Assembly: GCF_016722925.1 (NCBI RefSeq)
Contig: NZ_JAEQNC010000025.1
Span: 1 to 35,255, forward strand
Reading direction: 5' to 3'
DNA: 35,255 nt
Origin: Phytoamicus setariae
GTDB taxonomy: Bacteria; Pseudomonadota; Alphaproteobacteria; Rhizobiales; Rhizobiaceae
The position numbers were made by a program, and so were the translations under genes. Below the pieces are notes generated by a model. That model did not search any database. It had not been told where the DNA came from and saw only the letters and a program-made list of their open reading frames with translations. The stretch's first letter is position 1, and each line of letters begins with the position of its first letter. Of the stretch, positions 7,000 to 15,330 are shown piece after piece.

Positions 7000-8658
7000 A
7001 TGCCTAAACCCAATCCTCGAAATCCGCACTTTCCCATCCCTGCAGGTCCGGAGCTTCGCGCAAAAGGCTGGCGACAGGAGGGACTGCTGCGCCTCCTCGA
7101 AAATGTCCTGTCGGTTGGCGAGGACCCAGATAATCTGGTCGTTTATGCCGCCCTCGGCAAGGCCGCGCGCAATTGGGCTGCCCATGATGCCATCGTGCGG
7201 ACGCTGAAGCATATGGACGAGGACCAGACGCTGGTGATCCAGTCCGGCAAGCCTGTCGCACTCTTGAAGACGCACAAGCAGGCACCGCTGGTGATCATGG
7301 CGAACTGCAACATCATCGGCCAATGGGCGAACGCAGAAAACTTCTATGACTACCAACGCAAGGGGCTGATTTGTTGGGGTGGCCTGACGGCCGGAGCGTG
7401 GCAGTATATCGGCAGCCAGGGTGTTATTCAGGGCACGTATGAAATCTTCATGCGGATCGCCGAAAAACGCTTTGGCGGCTCGCTTGCCGGACGCTTCATC
7501 CTGACCGCCGGCTTGGGCGGCATGGGCGGCGCGCAGCCGCTCGCCGGGCGCATGGCGGGGGCAGCGATCCTTGTTGCCGACATCGACCCCGAACGTGTGC
7601 GCAAGCGGAAGGAAATCGGCTTTCTGGACGAGGTCGCTGCTAGCCTTGATGAGGCGCTGGCGATCATCGATCAGGCGGTTGCCGACAAGCGTGCCGTTTC
7701 CGTCGGCATCGTCGGCAATGCCGCCGATATCTACCCGGAAATCGCCGCACGCGGCATCGTGCCGGATATAGTCACAGACCAGACTTCGGCCCACGATCTG
7801 GTTTACGGCTATGTACCGCGCGGCCTGAGCCTCGAAGAAGCGCGCAGCATGCGTGAAAGCCGGCAGGCGGAACTGATGGCGGCTAGCCGCGCCTCCATCG
7901 CCATCCATGTTCAGGCCATGCTCGACTTCCAGAAGAAGGGGGCTGAGGTTTTCGACAACGGCAACCTGATCCGCACCCAGGCCTTTCAGGAAGGCATAAG
8001 CGATGCCTTCAGCATTCCGATCTTTACCGAAGCCTATCTGCGGCCGTTGTTCTGCAAGGCAATCGGTCCCTTCCGCTGGATGGCGCTTTCCGGCGATGAG
8101 GCCGATATCGCGCGGATCGACGATCTCGTCATGGAGATGTTTGCCGACAATGCGGGCGTTACCAACTGGATCCGGCTGGCACGCGCCAATGTTCCCTTTG
8201 AAGGGCTCCCGGCGCGTATTGCGTGGCTCGGCCACGGCGAACGCACGCGGCTTGCACAGGCGGTCAATGAACTGGTGCGCAATGGCGAGCTGAAGGGACC
8301 GGTTGCCTTCTCGCGCGATCATCTCGATGCGGGCGCGATGGCACATCCGAACATCATGACCGAGAACATGAAGGATGGATCCGACGCCATTGCCGACTGG
8401 CCGCTTATCAACGCCATGACGCTCTGCGCATCCATGGCCGATCTCGTTGTCATCCATTCCGGCGGCGGCGGTTATGCCGGATACATGACGAGTTCAGGCG
8501 TTACTCTTGTAGCCGACGGCACGGAAGACGCCGATCTGCGGCTTGGCCAGGCGATCACCAACGATACATCGCTCGGCATTATCCGTTACGCGGATGCCGG
8601 ATATGACGAGGCGATAGAGGCCGCGGCAACCCACGATGTCGGGCATATCGCCAGCTAA
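7000..8658 (+). CDS. Thiourocanate hydratase (urocanase paralogue)
   Basis: Predicted to hydrate thiourocanate after ergothionase has acted. The 552-residue protein is clearly urocanase-like: SGKPVALLKTH, TAGAWQYIGSQGVIQGTYE, the NAD-binding TAGLGGMGGAQPLA, DQTSAHD, FSRDHLDAGAMAHPN, MKDGSDAIADWPLINA. It departs from histidine-pathway urocanases at active-site positions. The motif LPARICW, whose Cys (Cys410 in P. putida HutU) is essential, reads LPARIAW with Ala at residue 408, and DQTSAHDPLNGY reads DQTSAHDLVYGY. These changes fit a different substrate rather than decay, since the rest is intact. ATG 7000 was chosen because AAGGA lies 8 nt upstream; the in-frame ATG at 6982 has no ribosome site. 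It follows DUF917 by 34 bp and ends the operon. Confidence 0.85.
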   Translation: MPKPNPRNPHFPIPAGPELRAKGWRQEGLLRLLENVLSVGEDPDNLVVYAALGKAARNWAAHDAIVRTLKHMDEDQTLVIQSGKPVALLKTHKQAPLVIMANCNIIGQWANAENFYDYQRKGLICWGGLTAGAWQYIGSQGVIQGTYEIFMRIAEKRFGGSLAGRFILTAGLGGMGGAQPLAGRMAGAAILVADIDPERVRKRKEIGFLDEVAASLDEALAIIDQAVADKRAVSVGIVGNAADIYPEIAARGIVPDIVTDQTSAHDLVYGYVPRGLSLEEARSMRESRQAELMAASRASIAIHVQAMLDFQKKGAEVFDNGNLIRTQAFQEGISDAFSIPIFTEAYLRPLFCKAIGPFRWMALSGDEADIARIDDLVMEMFADNAGVTNWIRLARANVPFEGLPARIAWLGHGERTRLAQAVNELVRNGELKGPVAFSRDHLDAGAMAHPNIMTENMKDGSDAIADWPLINAMTLCASMADLVVIHSGGGGYAGYMTSSGVTLVADGTEDADLRLGQAITNDTSLGIIRYADAGYDEAIEAAATHDVGHIAS

Positions 8659-8668
8659 AACTGCTAAC

Positions 8669-8695
8669 GAGGGCCTTTCGCAACGAGAGGCCTTC
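8669..8695. terminator. Hairpin between convergent operon and LysR gene
   Basis: GAGGGCCT (8669-8676) pairs with AGGCCTTC (8688-8695) over 8 bp with one G-T pair and an 11-nt loop. It lies in the 45-bp gap where the plus-strand operon and the minus-strand LysR gene converge, so it could stop transcription both ways. No T-run follows, so it is a weak candidate. Confidence 0.4.
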
Positions 8696-8703
8696 GGTTG
8701 CCA

Positions 8704-9909
8704 TCACATTTTCAGCAGGGACAATGCTCTGTGGAATATCGACTGCGAGGCGGCCGTTGCGCCACTGACGAGTAGAAGCTGCATGTCGTATTCCGGGGGG
8801 AGAGGCAGACTGTCCAACTGGTCACTATAATCACTCAACGCTGATTGCGGCAGGACCGTGATATAGTCATGATCCATCACCAGATTGGCAATGACTGGAA
8901 TAATATCCATTTCGGTGATCGATATCTCCCCAAGCATGTCCTTGGACAGGGTGTCGCTCAAGTATTGCATTGTTTTTTGGCGAAGCCCGTTGCGCGCACT
9001 TGGCAACACCAGCTTGCCGCTGGACAGAAGGCCGGGAATGTCGAATTGTCCGACATGTATGCGCTCCGAAGAGCCGACAATGGCCAGCGACGAACGAGAA
9101 ATGATGCAGCTTGGCAGCTCTTTGGGCACCATATCGGTGTCGATCAGTGCCAGATCGTAGTGTCCATTCTTCAATCCATGCAGCAGTTCTTCCGCAGTGC
9201 CCGAGGAAACGAATAAAGGAGTCTGTGGTCGGTTTCGGCTCCATTCTGCTACCAACGTCGCAGACATCCGGGCAATTCGGCTGCCCGAACTCAACGGGCT
9301 GACCGAACCAAGCCGGACGGTCCTGTGCAATCGCCGAAACCGGTCGGACGAACCCTGCGACATCTTCAGCCAGATATCATCGAGTTCTTCGGCAATTGTC
9401 AGCAACGCCGCTCCTTGCGGCGTGAGACTTATGCCATTTTGGCTGCGCTCCAGCAGCACGGTACCAATTTCACTCTCGATATGTTTGATCTGGCGGGTGA
9501 GTTGTGGCTGGCCCATGGGGATTTCCATCGCAGCGCGACGGATACTGCCACAACGTGACGTAACGATAAAACGTTGAAGTGCAGGGAGCGAAATCGTCAG
9601 CTTCGCACTCCGCTTTTGCAGCGCGTCGTCTGACTGATGGCTGCTGGTTTCGTCGCAATCGTCCGATAACTTGACGATCTTTCTGACAAGTTCAGCTGCT
9701 CGCGACAGGATGGTCGTAATTCGTTGCCCTTCGAGAGTCGCCAGGATGCGATTGCCTGATGTGATGGTCAAAGGCATCGCAATGTTCGATTGCAAACGGA
9801 TCAGCGCCGCCGAAACGCTGGAAACCGGCTTTCCCAGTTTTTCAGCTGCCTTGCGAACGCCTCCACAAACCAAGACCTGGTGCACGATGATGAATGTGGA
9901 AATATCCAT
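8704..9909 (-). CDS. LysR-type regulator with two tandem N-terminal HTH domains
   Basis: At 401 residues it is about 100 longer than a usual LysR regulator, and the extra length is a second HTH. Residues 3-62 resemble a LysR wHTH (FIIVHQVLVCGGVRKAAEKL, then VSSVSAALIRLQ). After a linker at 63-103, residues 104-170 form a canonical one (ALQRFIVTSRCGSIRRAA, QPQLTRQIKHIESEIGT, LTPQGAALL). The rest is the periplasmic-binding-protein-like effector domain (VRLGSVSPL, DLALIDTDMVP, HDYITVLPQSAL). It is convergent with the ergothioneine operon and lies 129 bp downstream of the ABC transporter on the same strand, so it may regulate either or both. The 9909 start has only a weak ribosome site (TTGAGAA). 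Ligand unknown. Confidence 0.85.
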   Translation of the reverse strand: MDISTFIIVHQVLVCGGVRKAAEKLGKPVSSVSAALIRLQSNIAMPLTITSGNRILATLEGQRITTILSRAAELVRKIVKLSDDCDETSSHQSDDALQKRSAKLTISLPALQRFIVTSRCGSIRRAAMEIPMGQPQLTRQIKHIESEIGTVLLERSQNGISLTPQGAALLTIAEELDDIWLKMSQGSSDRFRRLHRTVRLGSVSPLSSGSRIARMSATLVAEWSRNRPQTPLFVSSGTAEELLHGLKNGHYDLALIDTDMVPKELPSCIISRSSLAIVGSSERIHVGQFDIPGLLSSGKLVLPSARNGLRQKTMQYLSDTLSKDMLGEISITEMDIIPVIANLVMDHDYITVLPQSALSDYSDQLDSLPLPPEYDMQLLLVSGATAASQSIFHRALSLLKM

Positions 9910-10038
9910 TTCTCAAACTTTCAGCACGGCTGAGGACAGGCGTGGAAAGGAGATCACTCGGCTCCCGCCTGCTTCTTTTCCGGGATACCCCGCATTAAGC
10001 TGCCTGTTGAGTGTCCAGCTTTGTCGCGATGCCGGCAA

Positions 10039-11682
10039 TCATGCCGGCTCGCGTCGCTTCTCAAGAACCTCATCGAGCCAGTCGGCGCGCATTTCGGGGA
10101 TCGATGACAACAACAGTTCCGTGTAGGGGTGGTAAGGTGGCGCGAAGACGACAGGCGTCTTGCCATAGGCGACAACCTGCCCCTTGCGCATGACAGCGAC
10201 CTTATTGGCAACGCGGCGAACCGTGCTGAGGTCATGCGTGATGAACAGATAGGCAAGCCCGAACTTGTCCTGCAGGCGCCGCAACAGCAGCAGAATGTCT
10301 TCCGCCACCAATGGATCAAGCGCCGAGGTCACCTCATCGCATATGATGACATCCGGTTCGGCGGCGAGTGCGCGCGCGATGCAGACGCGCTGCTTCTGCC
10401 CGCCTGAAAGCTCGGTCGGACGACGCGTAATGAAATGCTCCGGCAGTTCGATCTGCCGCAACAGTTCCAGAACGCGCTCGCGTACTTCCTTCTTCGACTT
10501 GCGGAAATAGAACTCGATCGGGCGGCCGATGATTTCCAGCAAGGTCTGGCTCGGGTTCAGCGCCATATCCGGCATCTGGTAGATCATCTGGATACGCCGA
10601 AGCTCTTCGCGCGAGCGCTGCTTTATCGCCCGTGACAATTCCTTGCCCTGAAAGACGAGATTTCCGCTTTCGCGAGGCAAAAGTCCGACAATGACACGCG
10701 CCAGCGTGCTTTTGCCCGAACCGGATTCGCCCACGACAGCCAACGTATCGCCACGCCTGAGTTCCAGCGTCACATTGTCGACGACCCGCGAAAGCCCGCT
10801 ATAGCTGGCGACGACCTGGTTGATATCGAGAACGACAGGTTGATCGGCGTCCACGTCCTCGACGAAGTTCTCGATCGTTGCTGCCTGACGTTCGGCGACC
10901 AGCCGCCTGGTATAGTCTTCGCGCGGCGCCTGAAGAATGCGTTGGGCATCGTCGAGCTCGACCATCTTGCCATGACGCAGCACCATAATGCGATCGGCGA
11001 CCTGTGCGACAACAGCCAGATCATGCGTGATATAGAGAGCTGCAGTGCCGGTGTCGCGGATCAGCCTGCGGAAAACCAGCAAGACTTCCACCTGTGTGGT
11101 CACGTCGAGTGCGGTGGTCGGCTCGTCCATGACAAGCAGATCCGGCTTGGCGATCATCGCCATCGCCGCCATGGCGCGCTGAAGCTGGCCGCCGGAGACC
11201 TGATGCGGATAGCGATGACCGAACGTCTCGGGATCGGGCAGTTCGAGGGCGCGAAACAGCTGTACAGCCGATTCCCAGGCCTCGGCCTTGGTCTGCAGGC
11301 CATGGCGCACCGACACCTCGCAAACCTGCCTGCCGATGGTCAGGGCAGGATTGAATGAGGCCGCCGCGCTTTGGGCGACATAGGCGATGCGGACGCCGCG
11401 CAAGCCGCGCCGCTGGGTGCTCGACAGGTCATCCGTATCCTCGCCGGCAAAGATGATCTTGCCGCCGGTAACCGTGCAGCCGGGTCGCGAATAGAGCAGG
11501 CTCGACAGGCCGATGGTGGACTTGCCGGCACCAGATTCGCCAATCAGCCCCAGCACTTCGCCACGTTTCAGCGAGAAGCTGACATCGTCGACAAGAACCG
11601 TGACCGCTCCTGACTGACTTTGCGCCTCGATACGCAAGCCTTCGATCCGAAGCAGGTTGTCATCTTGAAAAGCAGTCATCAT
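10039..11682 (-). CDS. Peptide-type ABC transporter, fused tandem ATP-binding protein (DppD-DppF-like)
   Basis: The 547-residue protein carries two complete ABC ATPase domains. The first has Walker A GESGAGKST at 48-56, signature VSGGQLQR and Walker B LLVMDEPTTALD. The second has GESGSGKST near 317-325, signature LSGGQKQR and Walker B VIICDEVTSALD. This fusion replaces the separate D and F subunits of dipeptide/oligopeptide/nickel importers and would energise uptake at the inner face of the membrane. Its start overlaps the DppC-like stop by ATGA (11679-11682), so it is the last transporter gene of the operon. A GCCGGC-ATGATT-GCCGGC hairpin overlaps the stop codon and may slow read-through towards the LysR gene. 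The substrate is not readable from an ATPase. Confidence 0.9.
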   Translation of the reverse strand: MMTAFQDDNLLRIEGLRIEAQSQSGAVTVLVDDVSFSLKRGEVLGLIGESGAGKSTIGLSSLLYSRPGCTVTGGKIIFAGEDTDDLSSTQRRGLRGVRIAYVAQSAAASFNPALTIGRQVCEVSVRHGLQTKAEAWESAVQLFRALELPDPETFGHRYPHQVSGGQLQRAMAAMAMIAKPDLLVMDEPTTALDVTTQVEVLLVFRRLIRDTGTAALYITHDLAVVAQVADRIMVLRHGKMVELDDAQRILQAPREDYTRRLVAERQAATIENFVEDVDADQPVVLDINQVVASYSGLSRVVDNVTLELRRGDTLAVVGESGSGKSTLARVIVGLLPRESGNLVFQGKELSRAIKQRSREELRRIQMIYQMPDMALNPSQTLLEIIGRPIEFYFRKSKKEVRERVLELLRQIELPEHFITRRPTELSGGQKQRVCIARALAAEPDVIICDEVTSALDPLVAEDILLLLRRLQDKFGLAYLFITHDLSTVRRVANKVAVMRKGQVVAYGKTPVVFAPPYHPYTELLLSSIPEMRADWLDEVLEKRREPA

Positions 11683-12503
11683 GCCCCTCTGTTCACTTGC
11701 GTTTGGGTTGACACCAGCCAGTCAACCAGCAGGTTGATACCGATGGTCAGCAGCGCGATTGCCCCAGCGGGATAGAAGACCGCAGGCACGCCCAGCATGA
11801 TCAATTGCGAATAGTCCTTCACCATGCTGCCCCAGTCTGCAAAGGGCGGCTGAATGCCAAGACCAAGGAAGCTCAAGGCCGAGATAAACAGGAAGGTGAA
11901 GCAGAAGCGCAGGCCGAATTCGGCCACCAGAGGCGGTAGGGAATTGGGCAGGATCTCGCGGCGGACGATCCACCACAATCCTTCCCCGCGCATGTGGGCG
12001 GCTTCGACATATTCGAGCGATGCGATGTTCATCGCCAGCGCACGGCTCACCCGGAAAATGCGTGTGGCATCCAGAATGGAAATCGTAACGATGAGCACGA
12101 TCAGATCGGTGCCCATGACCGACAGGACGACCATCGCAAAGATCAGAGCCGGCATCGACAGCAGCAGGTCGACGATGCGCGACAATGCGACATCGGCCCA
12201 TTTGCCAAGCACCGCCGCGGCAAAGCCGGTAAACACACCCATCGAGAACGACAGGGTCGTGATGATCAGCGACAGGCCGATTGACAGACGCGCGCCGTAG
12301 AGCAGGCGCGAAAGCACGTCACGCCCCAGATTGTCGAGCCCCAGCCAATGCTGGGCGCTGGCCGGAGACCAGGCGTTGCCGACGATCTCCGATTCCGAAT
12401 AGGGGGCGAGAACAGGGACGAACACTGCAATCAGAACATTGAGGGTCACGATCAGCAGGCCGATCTGTGCTCTCAGGGACATTTTATGACCAAACAACCG
12501 CAT
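11679..12503 (-). CDS. Peptide-type ABC transporter permease (DppC-like)
   Basis: The 274-residue inner-membrane protein has the features of the DppC/OppC group: an N-terminal membrane segment (IGLLIVTLNVLIAVFVPVLAPY), the HWLGLDNLGRDVLSRLLYGAR stretch typical of DppC proteins, further membrane spans, and an EAA-type cytoplasmic loop (EYVEAAHMRGEGLWWIVRRE, then ILPNSLPPLV) that docks on the ATPase. The start at 12503 has GAGGT just upstream. Only 3 bp separate it from the DppB-like stop, and it overlaps the ATPase start by ATGA, so the three membrane and ATPase genes form one translational unit. Confidence 0.9.
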   Translation of the reverse strand: MRLFGHKMSLRAQIGLLIVTLNVLIAVFVPVLAPYSESEIVGNAWSPASAQHWLGLDNLGRDVLSRLLYGARLSIGLSLIITTLSFSMGVFTGFAAAVLGKWADVALSRIVDLLLSMPALIFAMVVLSVMGTDLIVLIVTISILDATRIFRVSRALAMNIASLEYVEAAHMRGEGLWWIVRREILPNSLPPLVAEFGLRFCFTFLFISALSFLGLGIQPPFADWGSMVKDYSQLIMLGVPAVFYPAGAIALLTIGINLLVDWLVSTQTQVNRGA

Positions 12504-12506
12504 GGT

Positions 12507-13454
12507 TTACCTCGGATGCCGCAAGCGCGGATTGCTAATCAGGGCGAGGATGTCGGCGGTCATGTTCAAGGTGATGAACGCCGTGGCGAAGATCAGACCA
12601 CAGGCCTGAACGACAGGGACATCGCGCTTGGACACCGCATCGACCATCAACTGGCCAAGACCGGGATAGACAAAGACAACTTCAACCACCACGACGCCAA
12701 CGATCAGATAGGCCAGATTGAGCGCTACGACGTTGATGATAGGGGCCAGTGCATTGGGCAGCGCATGCTCGACGACGACACGCCATTTCGGCAGTCCCTT
12801 GAGAAGCGCCATCTCGATATACGGGCTGGACATCACGGCCAGAACCGACGCGCGGGTCATCCGCATCATGTGGGCGATGATCACCAGAACCAGCGTCAGC
12901 ATCGGCAGAAACGACAGATAAAGCCGCTCGAAAAAGCTCGTGTCGGGCGTCACGCTGGCCAAAACCGGGAACCAGCCGAGCTGAACCGCAATCCATTTAA
13001 TCAGCAGGTAGCCGAGAAAATACTCCGGCAGCGAAATGGCCAGCAAGGTTGCCGCGTTCGCGACGCTGTCAAACGCGCTACCCTGCCATGCAGCCGCCAG
13101 AACGCCGAGCAGCACGGCCAGCGGCACGGCGATCAGCGCCGCATAGATGGCCAGGAAGAATGTGTTGTGCAGACGAGGTGCAAGGTCTTTGGCGACATCG
13201 CGCTGGTTGACCAGCGACGTGCCGAGGTCGCCTTGCACGGCCTTGCCAAGCCATTCGACGTAGCGTTCCACCGCCGGCCGGTCCAGGCCAAGTTCGTGGC
13301 GCATGGCAGCGACATTCTCGGGCGTAGCATTGTTCTGCAACACTGCCTGCGCGAGGTCTCCGGGGAGTATTTGCGTACCGGCGAAAATCAGCACTGACGC
13401 TGCCCACAGGGTTATCAGTCCCAGTGCAGCCCGCCGTATCACGAGTGTAAGCAC
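12507..13454 (-). CDS. Peptide-type ABC transporter permease (DppB-like)
   Basis: The protein belongs to the DppB/OppB permease group. It has a first membrane span (LGLITLWAASVLIFAGTQIL), then LPGDLAQAVLQ, the external domain with HELGLDRPAVERYVEWL and GDLGTSLV, further spans, and an EAA loop (PYIEMALLKGLPKWRVVVEHALPNAL). I chose GTG 13454 (MLTLVIRRAALG) because AGGAAGGATGGGGGA lies directly upstream and the family begins with a short basic segment before the first span. A TTG at 13487 in the same frame is possible but gives an atypical 11-residue leader. With the DppC-like partner it forms the translocation channel. A 218-bp gap with a strong hairpin separates it from the binding-protein gene. 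Confidence 0.88.
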   Translation of the reverse strand: MLTLVIRRAALGLITLWAASVLIFAGTQILPGDLAQAVLQNNATPENVAAMRHELGLDRPAVERYVEWLGKAVQGDLGTSLVNQRDVAKDLAPRLHNTFFLAIYAALIAVPLAVLLGVLAAAWQGSAFDSVANAATLLAISLPEYFLGYLLIKWIAVQLGWFPVLASVTPDTSFFERLYLSFLPMLTLVLVIIAHMMRMTRASVLAVMSSPYIEMALLKGLPKWRVVVEHALPNALAPIINVVALNLAYLIVGVVVVEVVFVYPGLGQLMVDAVSKRDVPVVQACGLIFATAFITLNMTADILALISNPRLRHPR

Positions 13455-13593
13455 GTTTCCCCCATCCTTCCTATCGTTCAGTCCCAAAGCGCGGCGCGTT
13501 CAAAACGGATCACCACACCCACTCTCATTGTTCGATTTTTTGCATTGGCATGGCCACGCCAAGCGTTGCCGTTCGCCGTGTAATGCTCCAGCA

Positions 13594-13631
13594 GAGTGGT
13601 CGCAGCAGCCATAGGCTAACTGCGACCACTC
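13594..13631. terminator. 12-bp perfect hairpin between binding-protein and permease genes
   Basis: GAGTGGTCGCAG (13594-13605) and CTGCGACCACTC (13620-13631) form a perfect 12-bp stem with a 14-nt loop. The hairpin lies after the substrate-binding-protein stop and before the permease start on the transcribed minus strand. Structures at this point commonly stabilise the binding-protein mRNA and lower downstream expression, giving excess binding protein. There is no T-run, so attenuator or stabiliser is more likely than full terminator. Confidence 0.55.
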
Positions 13632-13672
13632 AACGTCTTTAGTGTCGACGGGCTTGGAGACGCCAGTCAGTT

Positions 13673-15232
13673 TCAGGCGTCGAGCCATACCTTTTCGCAC
13701 AGCCGACCATTGTTGAGGTCGAACTGGGTATGAGGCGTGTGGCCCTTTACCTTGATGTTGTGAGCGTCGACCCAATCGGAGAATACCGGGATCAGAGCGC
13801 CGCCCTGATCGGACAGCATGGCCTGCATTTCCCAGATCAGCGTCTTGCGCTTTGCTTCGTCAACTTCGGCCTTGGCGTCGCTGAGCAACTTGTCGAAGGC
13901 GTCGTTTTTCCAATGGGTCTCGTTCCAGCTGGCGCCGGAATAATAGGCCGATGCCAGCATGTCGGTTGCTGAGGCGCGGCCCGCCCAATAGGACGTGCAG
14001 AACGGTGCCTTCAGCCAGACATTGCTCCAGAAACCATCGTGCGGCTCTTTCTTGGCAGTGATGTTGATGCCTGCCTTCGAAGCCGAGTCTTGAAAAATGA
14101 CACCCATGTCGACGGCGCCGACATAGGCCGCATCGGAAGCCGACAGGACGATGTTGGTGTCGGCCAGGCCAGCCTTCTTCAGGTGGAACTTGGCTTTGTC
14201 CAGATCATAGGGGCGCTGTACCAGTTCGGTGTTGTAGAACGGGTCCGAAACCGGGATCGGCTGGTCGTTGCCGATGCGGCCGAAACCGTTGAACAGCGCA
14301 CCGAGGATTTGTTCGCGGTTGCAGGCATATTTGAGAGCCAGGCGGAAATCCGGATTGTTGAATGGCGCGACATCGGTTTGCATCGCCATGATCGTGTGCC
14401 AGCCACCAGGTGCCTGCACCAGTTCAAGGCTCGGCGCCGCACTCAGCAGGCTGACGGTCCGCTTGTCGACGTCATTGATGACGTCAACCTGTCCCGAGAT
14501 CAGCGCATTCATGCGTTGAACGATGTCGTTGACGACAGTGATTTCGACGCGCTCGACATTGCCGCGGCCCTCTTTCCAGTAGTTGCCGACATTGCGCAGC
14601 ACGCAACGGACACCCGGATCAAAGCTTTCGACGGTGAAGGCGCCGGTGCCGATCGGGTTTGCCCAGTCGGTGAAGCCTGCAGGCACAACGAGAATGTGGT
14701 AGTCGCTCAGTGCGTAGTGCAGATCGACGTCGGCTGCGGTCAGCGTGATCTTGATCTGATTTTCGTTGAGCTTGGTGATTTCTTTGACATGCTTAAGTCC
14801 GGTCGCAGCAGCCGATTTGCTGTCCTCGCCGACATGCAGTGAAAGCGAGTAGATGATGTCATCGGCAGTCATCGTCTTGCCGTTGTGGAAAACGATGCCC
14901 TTTCGGACGTTGAACACCCATTCCATCGCCTTGTCGCCGATTTCCCAGCTCTCGAAAAGCTCGGGGCGAGGAACGCCCTTTTCGTCGATTTCGATCAGGC
15001 CGTTCATGACGCTATAGCCGACGAGCAGCGGAACGGCATTGGAATACGTGGTCGGGTTCAGGCTGTCGGTGGTGCTGCCGCCGCGCATGCCGATCTTGAG
15101 CGTGCCGCCCTTCTGTGGCGTTTCCTGCGCGCTGGCCGAGCCGATCATGTAGGGCGCCATCGCAGCCGACAGGGTAATACCCGACGCTGTCTTTAGAAAG
15201 TTCCGGCGTGACTGTGAATTCCAAAGCGTCAT
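13673..15232 (-). CDS. Peptide-type ABC transporter substrate-binding protein, Tat-exported
   Basis: A member of the SBP_bac_5 (peptide/nickel) family, about 519 residues from ATG 15232 (MTLWNSQS), which has GGGAGTTGAG upstream. In-frame starts further up (TTG 15262, ATG 15247) would only lengthen the leader. The N-terminus carries a twin-arginine signal, SRRNFLKTASG, a hydrophobic stretch and a likely cleavage site after GSASAQ, so the protein folds before export. Mature-protein motifs fit the family: GGTLKIGMRGG, NPTTYSNAVPLL, MEWVFNVRKGIVFHNGKTMTADDI (read in parts), and PIGTGAFTVESFDPG. It binds a ligand in the periplasm for the two permeases downstream. Candidate ligands from context are ergothioneine, a sulfur amino acid or a small peptide; none can be proved from sequence. 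Confidence 0.88.
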   Translation of the reverse strand: MTLWNSQSRRNFLKTASGITLSAAMAPYMIGSASAQETPQKGGTLKIGMRGGSTTDSLNPTTYSNAVPLLVGYSVMNGLIEIDEKGVPRPELFESWEIGDKAMEWVFNVRKGIVFHNGKTMTADDIIYSLSLHVGEDSKSAAATGLKHVKEITKLNENQIKITLTAADVDLHYALSDYHILVVPAGFTDWANPIGTGAFTVESFDPGVRCVLRNVGNYWKEGRGNVERVEITVVNDIVQRMNALISGQVDVINDVDKRTVSLLSAAPSLELVQAPGGWHTIMAMQTDVAPFNNPDFRLALKYACNREQILGALFNGFGRIGNDQPIPVSDPFYNTELVQRPYDLDKAKFHLKKAGLADTNIVLSASDAAYVGAVDMGVIFQDSASKAGINITAKKEPHDGFWSNVWLKAPFCTSYWAGRASATDMLASAYYSGASWNETHWKNDAFDKLLSDAKAEVDEAKRKTLIWEMQAMLSDQGGALIPVFSDWVDAHNIKVKGHTPHTQFDLNNGRLCEKVWLDA

Positions 15233-15330
15233 TTTCTCAACTCCCATTTGTTGAACTCCCAATTACTTGTTTGTTTTTATTGAGATTGTGTCGTGGCCGA
15301 TAACAGCGACGCGATCGGCCGGCGGGTCGT

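Noticed and set aside
6868-8457. A 529-codon minus-strand open frame
   Set aside because: It is antisense to the thiourocanate hydratase gene, which has strong family motifs. The antisense product has none.
12348-13397. A 349-codon plus-strand open frame
   Set aside because: It is antisense to the DppB-like permease. The His/Gln/Arg-rich translation is typical of the strand opposite membrane-protein genes.
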